In this document: positions 22,410-33,179 of the stretch, piece after piece
How positions within the stretch are numbered: the stretch's first letter is position 1
How the letters are laid out: each line of letters starts with the position of its first letter
NCBI RefSeq assembly: GCF_036323735.1
Contig: NC_086028.1
Coordinates: 19,442,501 to 19,506,500 of the forward strand
DNA from: Rattus norvegicus
Lineage: Eukaryota > Chordata > Mammalia > Rodentia > Muridae
Reading direction: 5' to 3'
Length of the DNA: 64,000 nucleotides
The notes under the pieces: model-generated
The model's database searches: none
Seen by the model: the letters and a program-made list of their open reading frames with translations, nothing else
Told to the model about the DNA's origin: nothing
Translations under genes and position numbers: made by a program

Positions 22410-23330
22410 TCCATTCTTAAAGGACTTTCCTGTTATCTAGAGCCTGCTAATATGTTCACCCTTCACCTCCCTGAGTAATTCTAGGCAGCTTTTCCTCATT
22501 TGGAGTGACTGAAGCACTCATTGACTAGGAAAAGGGAAACTGCCCAAGATGAAATGTCACACATTACCCTAAGGGGCTGTGAGGCTCCTGGAGGCTCAGA
22601 CGAGCAGTACTAGCTTTGAGTTCATGGGGAATGGATCACAGCCAGTGTTGCTTCTAAAGTCCTGTGTTGGTAACCATCCCTACTTGGCTATTTAAATATG
22701 AATGAATTAACTGTAGACAGAACTAAAGTTCTGTCTCTCCTCATATTCACCTAATTTCTAATAGGCAGGCATAGCACATTGGTAGCACAAAACAAGATCC
22801 CTATGACCATAAAGTCGTCTTTTAGACAACTCCAGGCCAGAGCTTCTGCATCCAAATTAGGATGGCTTCTTACTTTCCCATCCCCTCCCATGAAAAGCTG
22901 AGCTAAGGAATCTGTATTGAGATCTGCCTTGCAGAAAATCCAGATGTGAAGAGTCAAGAGCTTTGTCTGTATCCAGGCATATATGTGTGGGGTGATCTTG
23001 CACGAATCAACACGGCAAGAAGCAAAGACCATTTAGCATTTAGTCACGGAAGAATGACACAGGAAAGACAAGATAGGTGGGTAGTTGGAATCTGGCTCAT
23101 GCATGTGCTATGATTTGAACCCAAGACCAAGACCACCTTCATCCTCACAGTGCTTCTCAGTGATTCACAGTTTTCAGTCTCTAAGCTGGTACAAGTATAG
23201 GACATACTGGTCTGTAGAATGTCCCTGAAGAACTCCATTCTCCTGTGCCAGAGGTGACTCGGGTTGGCATCTCTGATCTATCTGCTCTACTGAGGGCACA
23301 GAGATAAAATAGAGACACGTTGACAGTCAT
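22410..23330. other. Unique sequence, no gene seen
   Basis: No gene or confident repeat. The minus frame of 93 codons at 22751-23032 is unrecognised. Confidence 0.35.
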
Positions 23331-23334
23331 CATC

Positions 23335-23590
23335 TTACAGGATTGGTTCTTTGGCCTATTTCTAGATCAACCTACGCATAATTAATAGTGCAGTTATCTG
23401 CTAATTATTCCACGATTTGAGCAGGACTACAAGTACCCGGGGCACAGAATGAGTTTCATGTGCACAATTAATAATTTTCAACACTAAGTAATTACGTGTA
23501 TGGTATTTAACCTAATAACATTAGATGCACATTATCGGGCTCTGATTGCTGTTTTCTTCCAGCTACCCACTCTTGGATAGCTGTTCTCGA
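23335..23590. promoter_or_regulatory. TAATTA-cluster island, enhancer candidate
   Basis: Three exact TAATTA homeodomain cores at 23379-23384, 23402-23407 and 23489-23494, plus attaataatt near 23467, within 120 bp of repeat-free sequence that keeps several CpGs. Enhancer function is inferred. Confidence 0.28.
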
Positions 23591-23594
23591 GAAC

Positions 23595-24600
23595 GTAGAC
23601 ACAATGCGCTCATATATCACGCTGGTTTGTTCTTAGATTTCTCACGCTCCTAATGAGTATGGATGCATTCGGACCTCTATGCCTATGTATCCGTCGCACT
23701 GACCCACTGCTTGTGGCAAGCCTATGCTTCCATGAGTTCTCTTAGCAATCCCTGCCCCCTACACTCAAGATCCTCTTTGCCATGTACATGCATATGGAAT
23801 ATGCTTCTTTCAGAACTTCTCTTGCTAAGCCACCATGCTGTTCTTCCACTGGATCCTGACCTCTTTAACCATGCTCACTGATTTGGTTCTTCTGCCCAGA
23901 GATGTTGTTGTTCTCTCTTGGATGTATCCGCAGATTGATGAAAAGGATAACCCGGGACTCTCCTGGAACTAAACCTGTGAAGCTCAGGTTGCATGAGAGT
24001 AGGCAGGGCTCACCAGGCCTGGTCTACTTCACTGAACTACAGGACCTTAAGCAGCATGGTCCAGGGTCATAGGAAAGGGTCTGGCTCTCTTTGGGGTGAA
24101 TGTGTTAAGCCCACTCTCCTGTGAGAGGAGGGGACTGACAAGAACAAGCCAGCCAACCTTAGCCACACGGTGTGGTGTCTGTGACACAAGACACTACCTG
24201 CTGGGGGACAAAGAATTCGTGCAGTATTTGGTCTGTCTGTAGGGCAAGTCCATAGGTTGTTGACCATGAGTCTACAGGGGAAAGGAATTAGCCAGGGAGG
24301 CCTGAGAAAGCCCCCTACTTCAGGGCCTTATTCTGGCCCCTTTGTGCTGCCTGCCCTATACTACTTACACATTCTCTGCTCCCTTTTGTGAAAGGCATGT
24401 GGCTCTGAGATTTCCTACATCCTTTTAAACCCAAGGAGATACCCATATGCCACACCATCTTATCACTTGTCCCGTGTATGTTTTCTCTCTGAGATTTACT
24501 GTTCACACAGGATTGTTCTTTTGCAATTATCTTTGATTTCTTTCCATCTTTACCTATATGTTCTGGGTGTCACAAAGTTCTACCAAATCTATTGGAGCAT
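23595..24600. other. Unique sequence, no gene seen
   Basis: No gene. The C/T-rich text at 23690-23880 may be a very old LINE remnant. Confidence 0.3.
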
Positions 24601-24606
24601 TGTACT

Positions 24607-24667
24607 GTTTTGTTGATGTTGGTTTTTGTTTGTTTTTTGTTTTTTGTTTTGTTTTGTTTTGTTTTTC
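24607..24667. repeat. T-rich (GTTTT)n tract
   Basis: Imperfect GTTTT units next to a rodent interspersed repeat. The minus-strand frame with K/N/T repeats is an artefact. Confidence 0.9.
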
Positions 24668-24670
24668 CAA

Positions 24671-25015
24671 TAGCTTGAACACAAGCAAATGCTGTCTGGG
24701 AAAAGGGGACCTCAATTGAGAAAATGCCTCCATCAGATTGGATTGTGGGTAAGACTGTGAGGAAGTTTTTAAAATGAATGATGGATGTAAACAGGCCTAG
24801 CCTGCTGTTGGAGGTACCACCCCCAGGCAAGTGGGGCTGGGTTGTACAGGAAAGTAAACTGAACAAGCCATGGAGAGCCAAGCCAGTAGGAAGTGTCCCT
24901 CCATGATCTCTACTTCAGTTCACACCTCCAGGCTCCTGCTTTGAGTTTCTGCCCTGACATCACTCAGTAATGGACTAATTGGGGCAGTTGGAATGTTTCA
25001 TCGCAACAATACAAA
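24671..25015 (+). mobile_element. Rodent medium-reiterated interspersed repeat
   Basis: gcttgaacacaagcaaatgc, ctcaattgagaaaatgcctc, ggaggtaccacccccaggc, gaacaagccatggagagcca and gtttcatcgcaacaatac follow the order of a common rodent element (usual head tcaacttgacacaagctag, usual 3' part ttcatcgcagcaatag). I do not name the family firmly. Confidence 0.6.
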
Positions 25016-25019
25016 CCCA

Positions 25020-26660
25020 ATGAGGGCAAGCATCTGTTGGATAGACTTCTCACTGGTAACTTGAACAGGAATCCCTGATGTTTACCCAGCAGTATCAACC
25101 ATCACCTGGCAACTTGCTAAGGTTGTGCCTTCCCAGGCCCCTAGAAACTATGAGGATGGAGGCCAGAAATCCATAGTTAGTGAGCCCTCCAGGCGATGCT
25201 GGTTCATGTTCAACTTTGAGAATTAGTATCTTGCGGTACATCTCAAGCCCCTCGCCTCATTCAGGGACTCGGATGCTAGCTGCTTCCTTCCAAGCATAGC
25301 TGAGGCTGAGCTATCTTGCTCTCTTCAGCCAGTGGCCTGCTTCAGGTCCTGGAAAGGACTGTGCCCGAAGTTCTCCACCTAGAACGTTCTTTTGCATGTT
25401 GGCCCCTTTCTCACTTTTCACAAGACAAGCTCGTTTTAGGCTTTAATTCTCAACACAAATGGCAGCCAGCTTCTGTCTGGCCACTCTGCCTGAGGTGCAT
25501 TCTTGCCTTGAGTTTTGCACTAGGTCTTTTTCCTGGAGGCTTTGAACCCACAATGACAGCTTTGTTCATGTTTACTCTTTAAAACAAAACGACAGGTCCG
25601 CCTCCCATGATTTTCGGGGTCACAAGTAGATCCCTTTTATTTCAACACTGTCATTTTCGATTGGATCACTGGAGTGAACAAATAAAATTAAAGTCTACTG
25701 ACTTTTTCAAATTTTCCGCATCATTTAATTTCTCGTCTCCTTAATCAATATCTTCCAGAAATACGTTCCAGTTTTCCCATTATGATAATTTTTCATTTTC
25801 GTCCTATGATTATGTCCTTTTTCTCTGTGTTAATTTGTGAAACTTTGTTTTCAGATGCATTAAAACTGAACATCTTTCTCAACTAAATGTTTGCTCAGTA
25901 CCTAAAAAAAATGAAAGGGTTCTATCCCCATTGTCTTGTTTACCTTTGAGCTTACATTGCCGTGGTTGAGACACAGCAAAAGCTTAACAATTAGCTTTGA
26001 TGTCACCGAATCTTTTTGAGCTCTAGTAAGGTGTGGCCGGTGATGCATGACATACATATTTGCACAGATTCTCCCAAGCCCCTGCTTCGGCCAGTTTTGG
26101 AACTATGTCACTGCTCTCATTGTGTGCCCCATGCAATGGCCAGAGTCATCCACCTCAGCCCCGTTTCATCCATGTAACCTTTGGTCACAGCCACCGGAAC
26201 TCATAGCGAGTCCAGGCTGACTAGGCTCACTCAGGGAGTGTGCATCAAGGGCCAGCTCTTTAGCTGTGCTAAAAGGTAGAGGATTAGAGGCTCATTGTGT
26301 AGCCATCCATCAAAAGTAAGAATGATGCCTTTAGGTTTAAATAACAGTGATTCTTCAATAGTGAGGAAGCGTGTGGGGGCAGGTCTGCCCGCAACAGGAC
26401 AGAGACAGTGAGCTAAGTGGCTTCCCTATGTTGGCAGTGGGTTGAGGAAGCTCCTAGTCTTAGACCCTTTCACTTCCCTTTGCAGGTCCAGGGGTTGGGG
26501 GGGGAAGCTTCATTTTTCTATTTTCATGCCTAGGTTAAGAGGCTCACAGATGAGAGCACACTGCTATACTGAGTAGTCATGTTGTAAGCTCCTTGTCACA
26601 CAGTAATGCTCACAGGTAAGGCTAAGCAAGACACCTTCAGGAAATGTGTTCACATCTCCA
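25020..26660. other. Mostly unique sequence, no gene seen
   Basis: 25330-25560 resembles an old L2-class 3' region. 25600-25910 is AT-rich and repeat-free. 26390-26470 may be a MIR core. No supportable gene. Confidence 0.3.
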
Positions 26661-26664
26661 GGGG

Positions 26665-26958
26665 ATCAAAACATTTTTAATTTTCCTAGATACTGGACTC
26701 TTTTCATGTACATAGTAAGATATCTTGGAGATGTGACCCCAGTCTAAACACAAAACTCACTTATGGTTCATGGATACCTGACCTCCATATCCCAAATGCA
26801 AATTTACACTGCATCTTTTTTTTAAAAAAAATCAGTGTTTTGTTGCTGTTGTTTTTCATTCAACATTTTCTATGACCTCAGTGTCAGATGTTTACAGTTC
26901 TGGAGATTTGAGGTTTGAGAATTTTTTGAATTTGGGATGCTTGCGCAATCTGTGTATT
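26665..26958 (-). mobile_element. Tigger-class (TcMar) DNA transposon fossil
   Basis: taagatatcttggagatgtg, ccccagtctaaacacaaaac, tcacttatggttcatgga and the terminal gagaattttttgaatttggg followed by atgctt match the reverse strand of the element whose consensus starts CAGGTTGAGCATCCC. An A/T run interrupts it at 26816-26831. No transposase remains. Confidence 0.6.
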
Positions 26959-27380
26959 TGAATAGATTTATTTTTGCACTAAGCCTCAGAAAACACTTTA
27001 AATTTTTAATTCCATTGATTCTTCCCAGCATGCCCCAGGATGTACCAGCTATCACTTATTGCTTGTGTCCCATCTGACAGTTTTAGGAGCCACGGGGACA
27101 GAGTCATCTACATAGCAGGTGCCATGGGGATAGAACATGTATACAGCAGGTATCATATAATGTATTCTGCAGATGACAAGTTCGTACTACAGAGGTTCCC
27201 CAAGTGATCCAACTAGTTATCACCAGCCTGGGATTCCAGGATGGCACATTCCTTATGCCCTACCTATCTCTGGTCTTTTCTGAGTTCCCAGAGACAAGTG
27301 TGACCAGCTCCATTTTTATGTGTAGGCAAATGAAAATGAAGCCAGACATACCACCTGCTGGAATTTCTCTGTTGTATGAG

Positions 27381-27382
<2 letters not shown>

Positions 27383-27435
<53 letters not shown>
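27383..27435. repeat. (TG)n microsatellite
   Basis: About 26 pure TG units. The 5' flank ttctctgttgtatgagc is shared with the (TG)n at 28900. Confidence 0.97.
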
Positions 27436-27436
<1 letters not shown>

Positions 27437-27439
27437 GCT

Positions 27440-28595
27440 ATGAACACCTTTAGACCTTACCTACAAAAGAACACGTAGACATGGGGAGGAGGAAAGAAGG
27501 CAGAACTGAAGGTCAGTCTAATGCTAAATGACCCCGGCAAATGGTCAAATGGAATAAGCATGACTTTCCAGGATATCAGAGTCCCTAAGGAGACTGGAAA
27601 GGAGTGACCAGGCCTGAACAGAGACCATAGAGGTTAGTTCTGGGATTTTCGAGGGATATCATTGCCAGCAAAGTCTCCGACTGAAGAATGCAACTTGGCC
27701 TTTGACAGCGTCTTCCTCCCCTGGTCTAGGCCCATCAGGGTGACAGGCAGAGCTCTTTAAACTGATGAAAAGAAGGCAAAAGGGACTGGGAAATATGATG
27801 TTGTTTAATTATTCAGTCCTCTTGGATCTACTGTGAGGGCAGAAGGAGACCTCATTTTTTAAACAGGATGGAGATGCTAAATAGGAAGTCACGGGCACTT
27901 CAGATGGACTCCAGTGTGATGGAGCAGAGCTGAGGAGGTGGGATGGGTGTTCGATGGGGACCTACATTGCTCTCTTGGAAGCAGCTGAGAGACCGAGAGT
28001 GTCGCTTGTTAAATCTTCTCAGCAACAAATGGGTTGAGAAGCAGCGGCCAGACTTGAAGGGTCCTGAGGAGGGCGCACACAGGGGATGGAGAAACTGGAA
28101 GTGAGTCATCAGGCTGTGGGAATGACGCAGAAGCCCCACAAAGGAAGAGGAAGTTCTGGCAGAAAGAAGACAGTGCTGGACTTAAGACCTCCATTAAAAC
28201 TCTCTGTTACTCAAATTTGGTGTCTTCCAATTTCCCAGGTCAGGCCTCAGTCACTCCCACCTCAGGGACCAGATTTAGTGTGTTTTCTGAGTAATCACTC
28301 AGTACCTACTAATCTGATGACAGTAACCTGCAGGGAGCAGGTAGGGGACAAAAGTGAGAGACCTTACAGAAGCACCGCAATCCAGCAGGAAGAAGAGAGT
28401 AGCTGGAGGCCTCAAAGGGGCAACAAATTACCAAATCTTTTGCAATCACAAGAGCCTCAAACCACACTCCATTCTCCCTTGCCAAGTTTGATGCTTCTAC
28501 TTGCAAATGCAGAGAAATCTGTAAGGAAGCAGCAGATTGCTTAGCCCACAAAACGTCCCTTACTAGCTGCCATCTTTTCTGGCAAAGGGCAACAA
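27440..28595. other. Unique sequence, no gene confirmed
   Basis: Holds an unbroken 152-codon plus frame at 28086-28544, opposed by a 127-codon minus frame. Its product is unrecognised, has no signal, repeat or domain, and I see no promoter or splice context. Treat as unproven. Confidence 0.3.
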
Positions 28596-28598
28596 GGA

Positions 28599-28645
28599 AA
28601 AACCAACAACAACAACCAAAAAACAAACAAACAAACAAACAAAAC
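28599..28645. repeat. (AAAC)n / A-rich tract
   Basis: Imperfect AAC/AAAC units followed by A-rich sequence. Confidence 0.85.
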
Positions 28646-28899
28646 TCCAAACTCAAAAACAAAAACCTCCCAGCACACAGGCTGCATAACATTCATACAA
28701 ATAATCCCCTTCCTTTGCGTGCTTTTTCTTATTAAGTATGTACATATCCATCACACTACCCAGTGCTCCTGACCTCCACTTATCATAGAGGAAAAGAATG
28801 ACTCATGAACCTGCAGAGCTACGTCCAGGCTTGCAAAACTAATGACTATGGAAATGCATAACATTGAGTTTCAGACCGAAAATTCTCTGTTGTATGAGC

Positions 28900-29296
<397 letters not shown>

Positions 29297-29502
29297 ACAT
29301 ATGTGTCTGAGGGTTGTGGTAGTGGTGTACAAACACAAATGGGTTGTTGCCAATATCAGTCTCAGTGTTGTGGATAAAAGCTACAATTCTAACTCAGATA
29401 CCACATTTTGGGTGGTTGTCCTTTGTTCTTATGAAAATGGCACACAAATGCTATAGGAAAATTAGAAAATGGGAAAAGGCAGATGACAGATTAGAGGAAA
29501 GG

Positions 29503-29527
29503 GGAGAGAGAGAGAGAGAGAGAGAGA
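29503..29527. repeat. Short (GA)n
   Basis: About 12 AG units. Confidence 0.9.
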
Positions 29528-29544
29528 ATAATATAAAGGAATAA

Positions 29545-29690
29545 TGGGCTGAGATTGGCTCTAGCTAGGCCATGGATTAGCTGTGTGACCATCACTTAAT
29601 CACTTAACCTCTCTGGATCCTATAAACCAATAAAACAAGGTTACTCTGACAACCTAGTAAGAAAATGTAGGGCAATACTCTATGAACTGA
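29545..29690 (+). mobile_element. MIR SINE fragment
   Basis: ggattagctgtgtgaccatc, acttaatcacttaacctctc and tggatcctataaaccaataa are in MIR core order. Confidence 0.65.
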
Positions 29691-29704
29691 AAATCCATGA
29701 TCAC

Positions 29705-29800
29705 TGGGTCTGTTTCCCTCGTGCTGCTATTATAAACACAATGACCAAGGCCTACCTTGTTGACAAAAGGATTTAATAGGCAAGGTGCTAGACAGGCAGA
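29705..29800 (-). repeat. Possible MT-type LTR fragment
   Basis: tgctattataaacacaatga, ccaaggcctaccttgttga and aggatttaataggcaagg resemble the reverse strand of an MT-like LTR 3' end. Confidence 0.35.
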
Positions 29801-29804
29801 TTGA

Positions 29805-30745
29805 CTAAATGGACCAGTTCTGGTGTCTCTGCTGATTCCTTATTACCCACTTACAAACATTCCTTCTGAATATTCCTGATGGACAGGACTATAGCTCTAA
29901 TGTGTATGAGCTGAGGCTGTGCTCTTTGAGCTGCTAATACCACGTGCATGAATCAGGAGGACTTGCTCCCTGGAGCCTCTGGCAGTGGAAACAAGCTATT
30001 GGAATTGTTTCTAGAAAGCTGCTGACATTAAAGCCAAAGAAACAGAAGATGAATGGAGCGCAAAGGTCATTAGAGCTAAGGCGAAGCTCTCACGTAACAC
30101 CTGCCCACTTGCAGGATGCACATGGCTGTTTTGTATCCTGTCTTCCACTTTCTCTCCATACTCAACTGGCTTTTATAGTATTACTGTGTATGAGCGTGTT
30201 CCTTCCCACACGCAACAGGACAGAGTAACTCGATGTACACTATTCGCTGGAGAACCATTCAGGTTCAGTTAAGATCTTCGGGGGAATGATTGACAGGAAC
30301 AATGCTGACAGCCTACTCTGAACAGCAAACCCTAATCCCCAAGAAAGCAATCATTTCAACAAACTCCCCAAGTACGATCCCATACCGGCGATAGACTTGT
30401 CCAGAGCACTTCTGCTCTACAAGGAAGGAAGGACTCTTTGAAGAAGTGAGATTGGAAAATATTGGGTTAAACAAAGTCAGAGAGCTAGCTTTACTTGGTG
30501 CAGTATTCCTGAGTCTTCCAGGCATATGGAAAGTTCCTGAAAGGTGGAAGGAAGCACTAAGTCTCCTGGGTAGCCTTATGTGGCCCAGACAACAAAACCA
30601 TATTGTCTTACTCTACCAGATGTTGTGATAAGATAATCCAATCAAAGAAACTTAATAGAGAAAGAGCTTATTCTGATCCACAATTAGAGGCATGGTCTAT
30701 CACTGCAAGAAAATTGAGACAGTAGGAGCCTGAAGTGGCTAATAC
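29805..30745. other. Unique sequence, no gene seen
   Basis: No recognised gene or repeat. Frames of 60-94 codons are unsupported. Confidence 0.35.
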
Positions 30746-30747
30746 AT

Positions 30748-30859
30748 TGAAGGGTCATTTCCTAACAAGAAGCAGTCAATAATATTTATTTTATTCCTTT
30801 GTGTATGTGATAGTTTAGTGTTCAATGTCAACTTGACCAAATTTAGAATCCTCTGGGCA
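30748..30859 (+). repeat. Inverted repeat, left arm
   Basis: 112 bp matching the reverse complement of 31428-31539 at 103 of 112 positions without gaps. The inner 53 bp match at 51 of 53. Weaker similarity continues outward for about 10 bp. Confidence 0.92.
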
Positions 30860-31480
30860 CCATAATACATCCATAATCAAAAGACAGGGAGCAAGGAAAG
30901 CTTACTACCTCCCATCTCCCTTTCTCCACTTACATAAACCAGGATCCCAGCCAGGGAGTGGTGCCGCCCTCAGTGGGTATGTATGACTTCCCACCTGTGG
31001 TGGTTTGAATACATTTGGTCCCATAAACTCATTTGTTCAAATTCTTGGCCCGTGAGAAGTGGCATTATTAGGAGGTATGATCTTGTTGGAGCAAGTGTGG
31101 TCTTGTTGAAGGAAGTGAGTCCCTGAGGGGGCAGACTCTGAGGGCTCATATACTCAAGCTAGATCCAATGTGCCTCACAGTCTTTACCCCTGGTGCCTGT
31201 GGATCAAGATGTACAACTTGCGGCATCATCTCCAGCACCATGTCTGCCTGCACACGGCCATGCTTCCTGCCATGATGATAGTGGACTGAACCTGTGAAAC
31301 TGTGAGCCTGCCCCAATTAAGTGCTTGCCATTGTAAGAGTTGCTGTGGTCATTATGTCTTCACAGCAGCAGAGACCCTAACTAAGACACCGTCTCAATTA
31401 ATATGTTCAAAATAACCCCCACAGGCATGCCCAGAGGATTCTAAATTTGCTCAAGTTGACAATGAACACTAAACTATCAC
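30860..31480 (-). mobile_element. Rodent medium-reiterated repeat, split by an MT LTR
   Basis: On the minus strand the head tgtcaacttgagcaaattta, then ctgggcatgcctgtggggg, then (after the LTR) gggcggcaccactccctggc and gggatcctggtttatgtaag follow a common rodent interspersed repeat. It is truncated at about 30875, where the left inverted arm begins. Confidence 0.6.
30996..31388 (+). mobile_element. Solo MT-type LTR (ERVL-MaLR-like)
   Basis: Begins tgtggtggtttgaatac and ends ccctaactaagaca (TG...CA), about 393 bp, matching rodent MT LTRs (ggaggtatgatcttgttgga, catgatgatagtggactga, ccccaattaagtgcttgcc). Flanks ccacc and ccgtc are at best a degraded 5-bp duplication. No internal ERV sequence. 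Confidence 0.85.
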
Positions 31481-31539
31481 ACACACAAAGGAATAAAACA
31501 AATAATATCGGCTGCTTCTCGTTAGGAAACGACCCTTCA
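31428..31539 (-). repeat. Inverted repeat, right arm
   Basis: Partner of the left arm at 30748-30859. Most of the nine mismatches are A/G transitions and lie in the outer half. Confidence 0.92.
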
Positions 31540-31565
31540 AATGTTCTAATGCAAAACTTTCTTAA

Positions 31566-31625
31566 TGGGGCCTGGAGAAATGGTTCAGCAGTGAAGAGGG
31601 CAGCGTGTTCTGGCAGAGGATCCTT
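31566..31625 (+). repeat. B2/B3 SINE head fragment
   Basis: gcctggagaaatggttcagc and ttctggcagaggatcctt resemble the first 60 bp of B2/B3. The 3' part is missing. Confidence 0.45.
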
Positions 31626-31629
31626 GAAA

Positions 31630-32290
31630 GGGAAAGACCATGGGGGCTCTTCCTTAAAAGAAGGAGCTAGGATATATAAGCAGTTTGGAAGAGCAAATCA
31701 TATTCTCTAATGACAATTGGGAATTGGCTATAAACTGAGCAAAAAGTCTTAAAGAATCTTAAGGAAGAATCTCAGAGCTATGCAACTCGACCACCAGAGC
31801 CCTCTAGGAGGGGTTCAAGCTCCCCGGCTTGGAAGAGTTCTGGGAGGTCAGCAGGATGATGAAGGCCTTGCTCACACACCTCCGTAAGCAGCCATTCAGC
31901 TCACCAGCTTTCCCGTAAGTCCAAAGGAAGAGCCAAGTCCTAGCCATAAATAAAGCCTACGGAGACAGGAAGCAGCACAGCTGACGTGCTCTTGAGGTGC
32001 CTGTCCATCACCTGCCACCAGGGCCTGGGAACTACCCTCAAGACATCGGGTGGAACGCTTCTGCTGAGTGACAACCGTGCCCTCTGCCACGCCCCTTGGT
32101 TACCCAGGAAGTGATGCGTGACCCTGTGAGTGCTATGAATGGTGACATCTGGGGCTACATTTGTCTTTCATGGATGAGTTCCAGCCAGCAAACTATTGAG
32201 CCAAGAAAAAAAAAAGTGATGAGAAGCACTTTATAAACTTAGCTCAACCCACCCAGTTTCCGGAATTCTATTAAAAAGAACCCTCTAAGA
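31630..32290. other. Unique sequence, no gene seen
   Basis: No confident gene or repeat. An A-run lies at 32205-32214. Confidence 0.35.
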
Positions 32291-32294
32291 AAGT

Positions 32295-32435
32295 GCTTTT
32301 TCTCCCCTTTGGCATCTCGGAGATCAAAGTATGCAAATGAGTACCCACACAGCTAATGGCATGTAATTACCCCTGCATAATATTATATTTGATTGTATTA
32401 CATTTTATTTTCCCAATCATAATAATTGCATAACT
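32295..32435. promoter_or_regulatory. Octamer/SOX-motif island, enhancer candidate
   Basis: ATCAAAG (fits SOX WWCAAWG and TCF/LEF) at 32323-32329 is followed one base later by a perfect octamer ATGCAAAT at 32331-32338. Then come gcatgtaattacccctgcat and AT-rich ATAATTGCATAA. No repeat is recognised. Function is inferred. Confidence 0.28.
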
Positions 32436-32439
32436 GTTA

Positions 32440-32655
32440 CAGTAGAAGCAGCGATGTGACAAGGCAAGGCTCTGAAGGCCGCGTGCCTGGGTTCAAACCT
32501 AGCTCTCTCTCCTCCTTTGTTGGGCAGCTATGTCTCAAGACATCAAAGGATGCCCATAGACTCTGTCTCATAAAGTGGCATTAGGAATTAAGTGGCCTCA
32601 GTCCTACAAAGTGCAGGGTTCTAAATTCAACAGCATTGATCCTGATTGTCAGTAA
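32440..32655 (+). mobile_element. MIR SINE, most of the element
   Basis: Starts cagtagaagcagcgatgtga, then ggctctgaaggccgcgtgcc, tgggttcaaacctagctctc, and a diverged core and 3' part. Confidence 0.62.
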
Positions 32656-33096
32656 AGTCCGTGCTAATGATCACCAGAAAGTCTAATTGTTCGGGTGTAA
32701 ATGAAGGAAAATTAGGAAGGGCGAACAAACCAACGAACAAACAAAAAAGGCAAACTATGCACTAATCTTCTGGTTAGCGTCTACCTTTAGGGCACCGTCA
32801 AATTGAACTCCAGGTTCTCTCCTGTTAGCTTGCAGATACTCCAGGGAACAGTAATGTTTTAGATTCTTCCAGCTGCCTGCCCATTAGCAGAACCCACTAG
32901 CACTCATGAAGTCACCAGGGAGGAAAGGCCACGAGCGCTGTTGATCTGAGAGGTAAGGCATTCAGACTAAGGCAAGCGACCTTCTGACAAGTGTAATTCC
33001 TACACCAGGAAACACCTATTCACCATCCACTTCACCCTTCCAACCCGCTGTTGACATGAAATTCTAATGACCACATCAGGTGACCATACGGTGGAG

Positions 33097-33176
33097 AATA
33101 AAAGGCAGACTCCAAAGAAAAAGGCAAGCGGCCACCAGCCTAGGGTGCCCTGCTGCGTGTCGAGACTCAGGTAGGC
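33097..33176 (+). promoter_or_regulatory. Candidate TATA promoter with short non-coding first exon
   Basis: AATAAAAG at 33097-33104 could act as a TATA box, placing initiation near 33127. A strong splice-donor sequence CAG|GTAGGC follows at 33168-33176, giving a putative untranslated exon of about 45 bp. The upstream 33068-33086 holds tgaccacatcaggtgacc, an imperfect direct repeat of TGACC. No transcript evidence is available. Confidence 0.22.
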
Positions 33177-33179
33177 TCG

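Noticed and set aside
28086..28544. 152-codon plus frame
   Set aside because: Opposed by a 127-codon minus frame, no recognised domain, no promoter or splice chain; within what chance allows in 64 kb.
30748..31539. Autonomous DNA transposon
   Set aside because: No transposase frame between the arms; the spacer is a rodent repeat plus an LTR.
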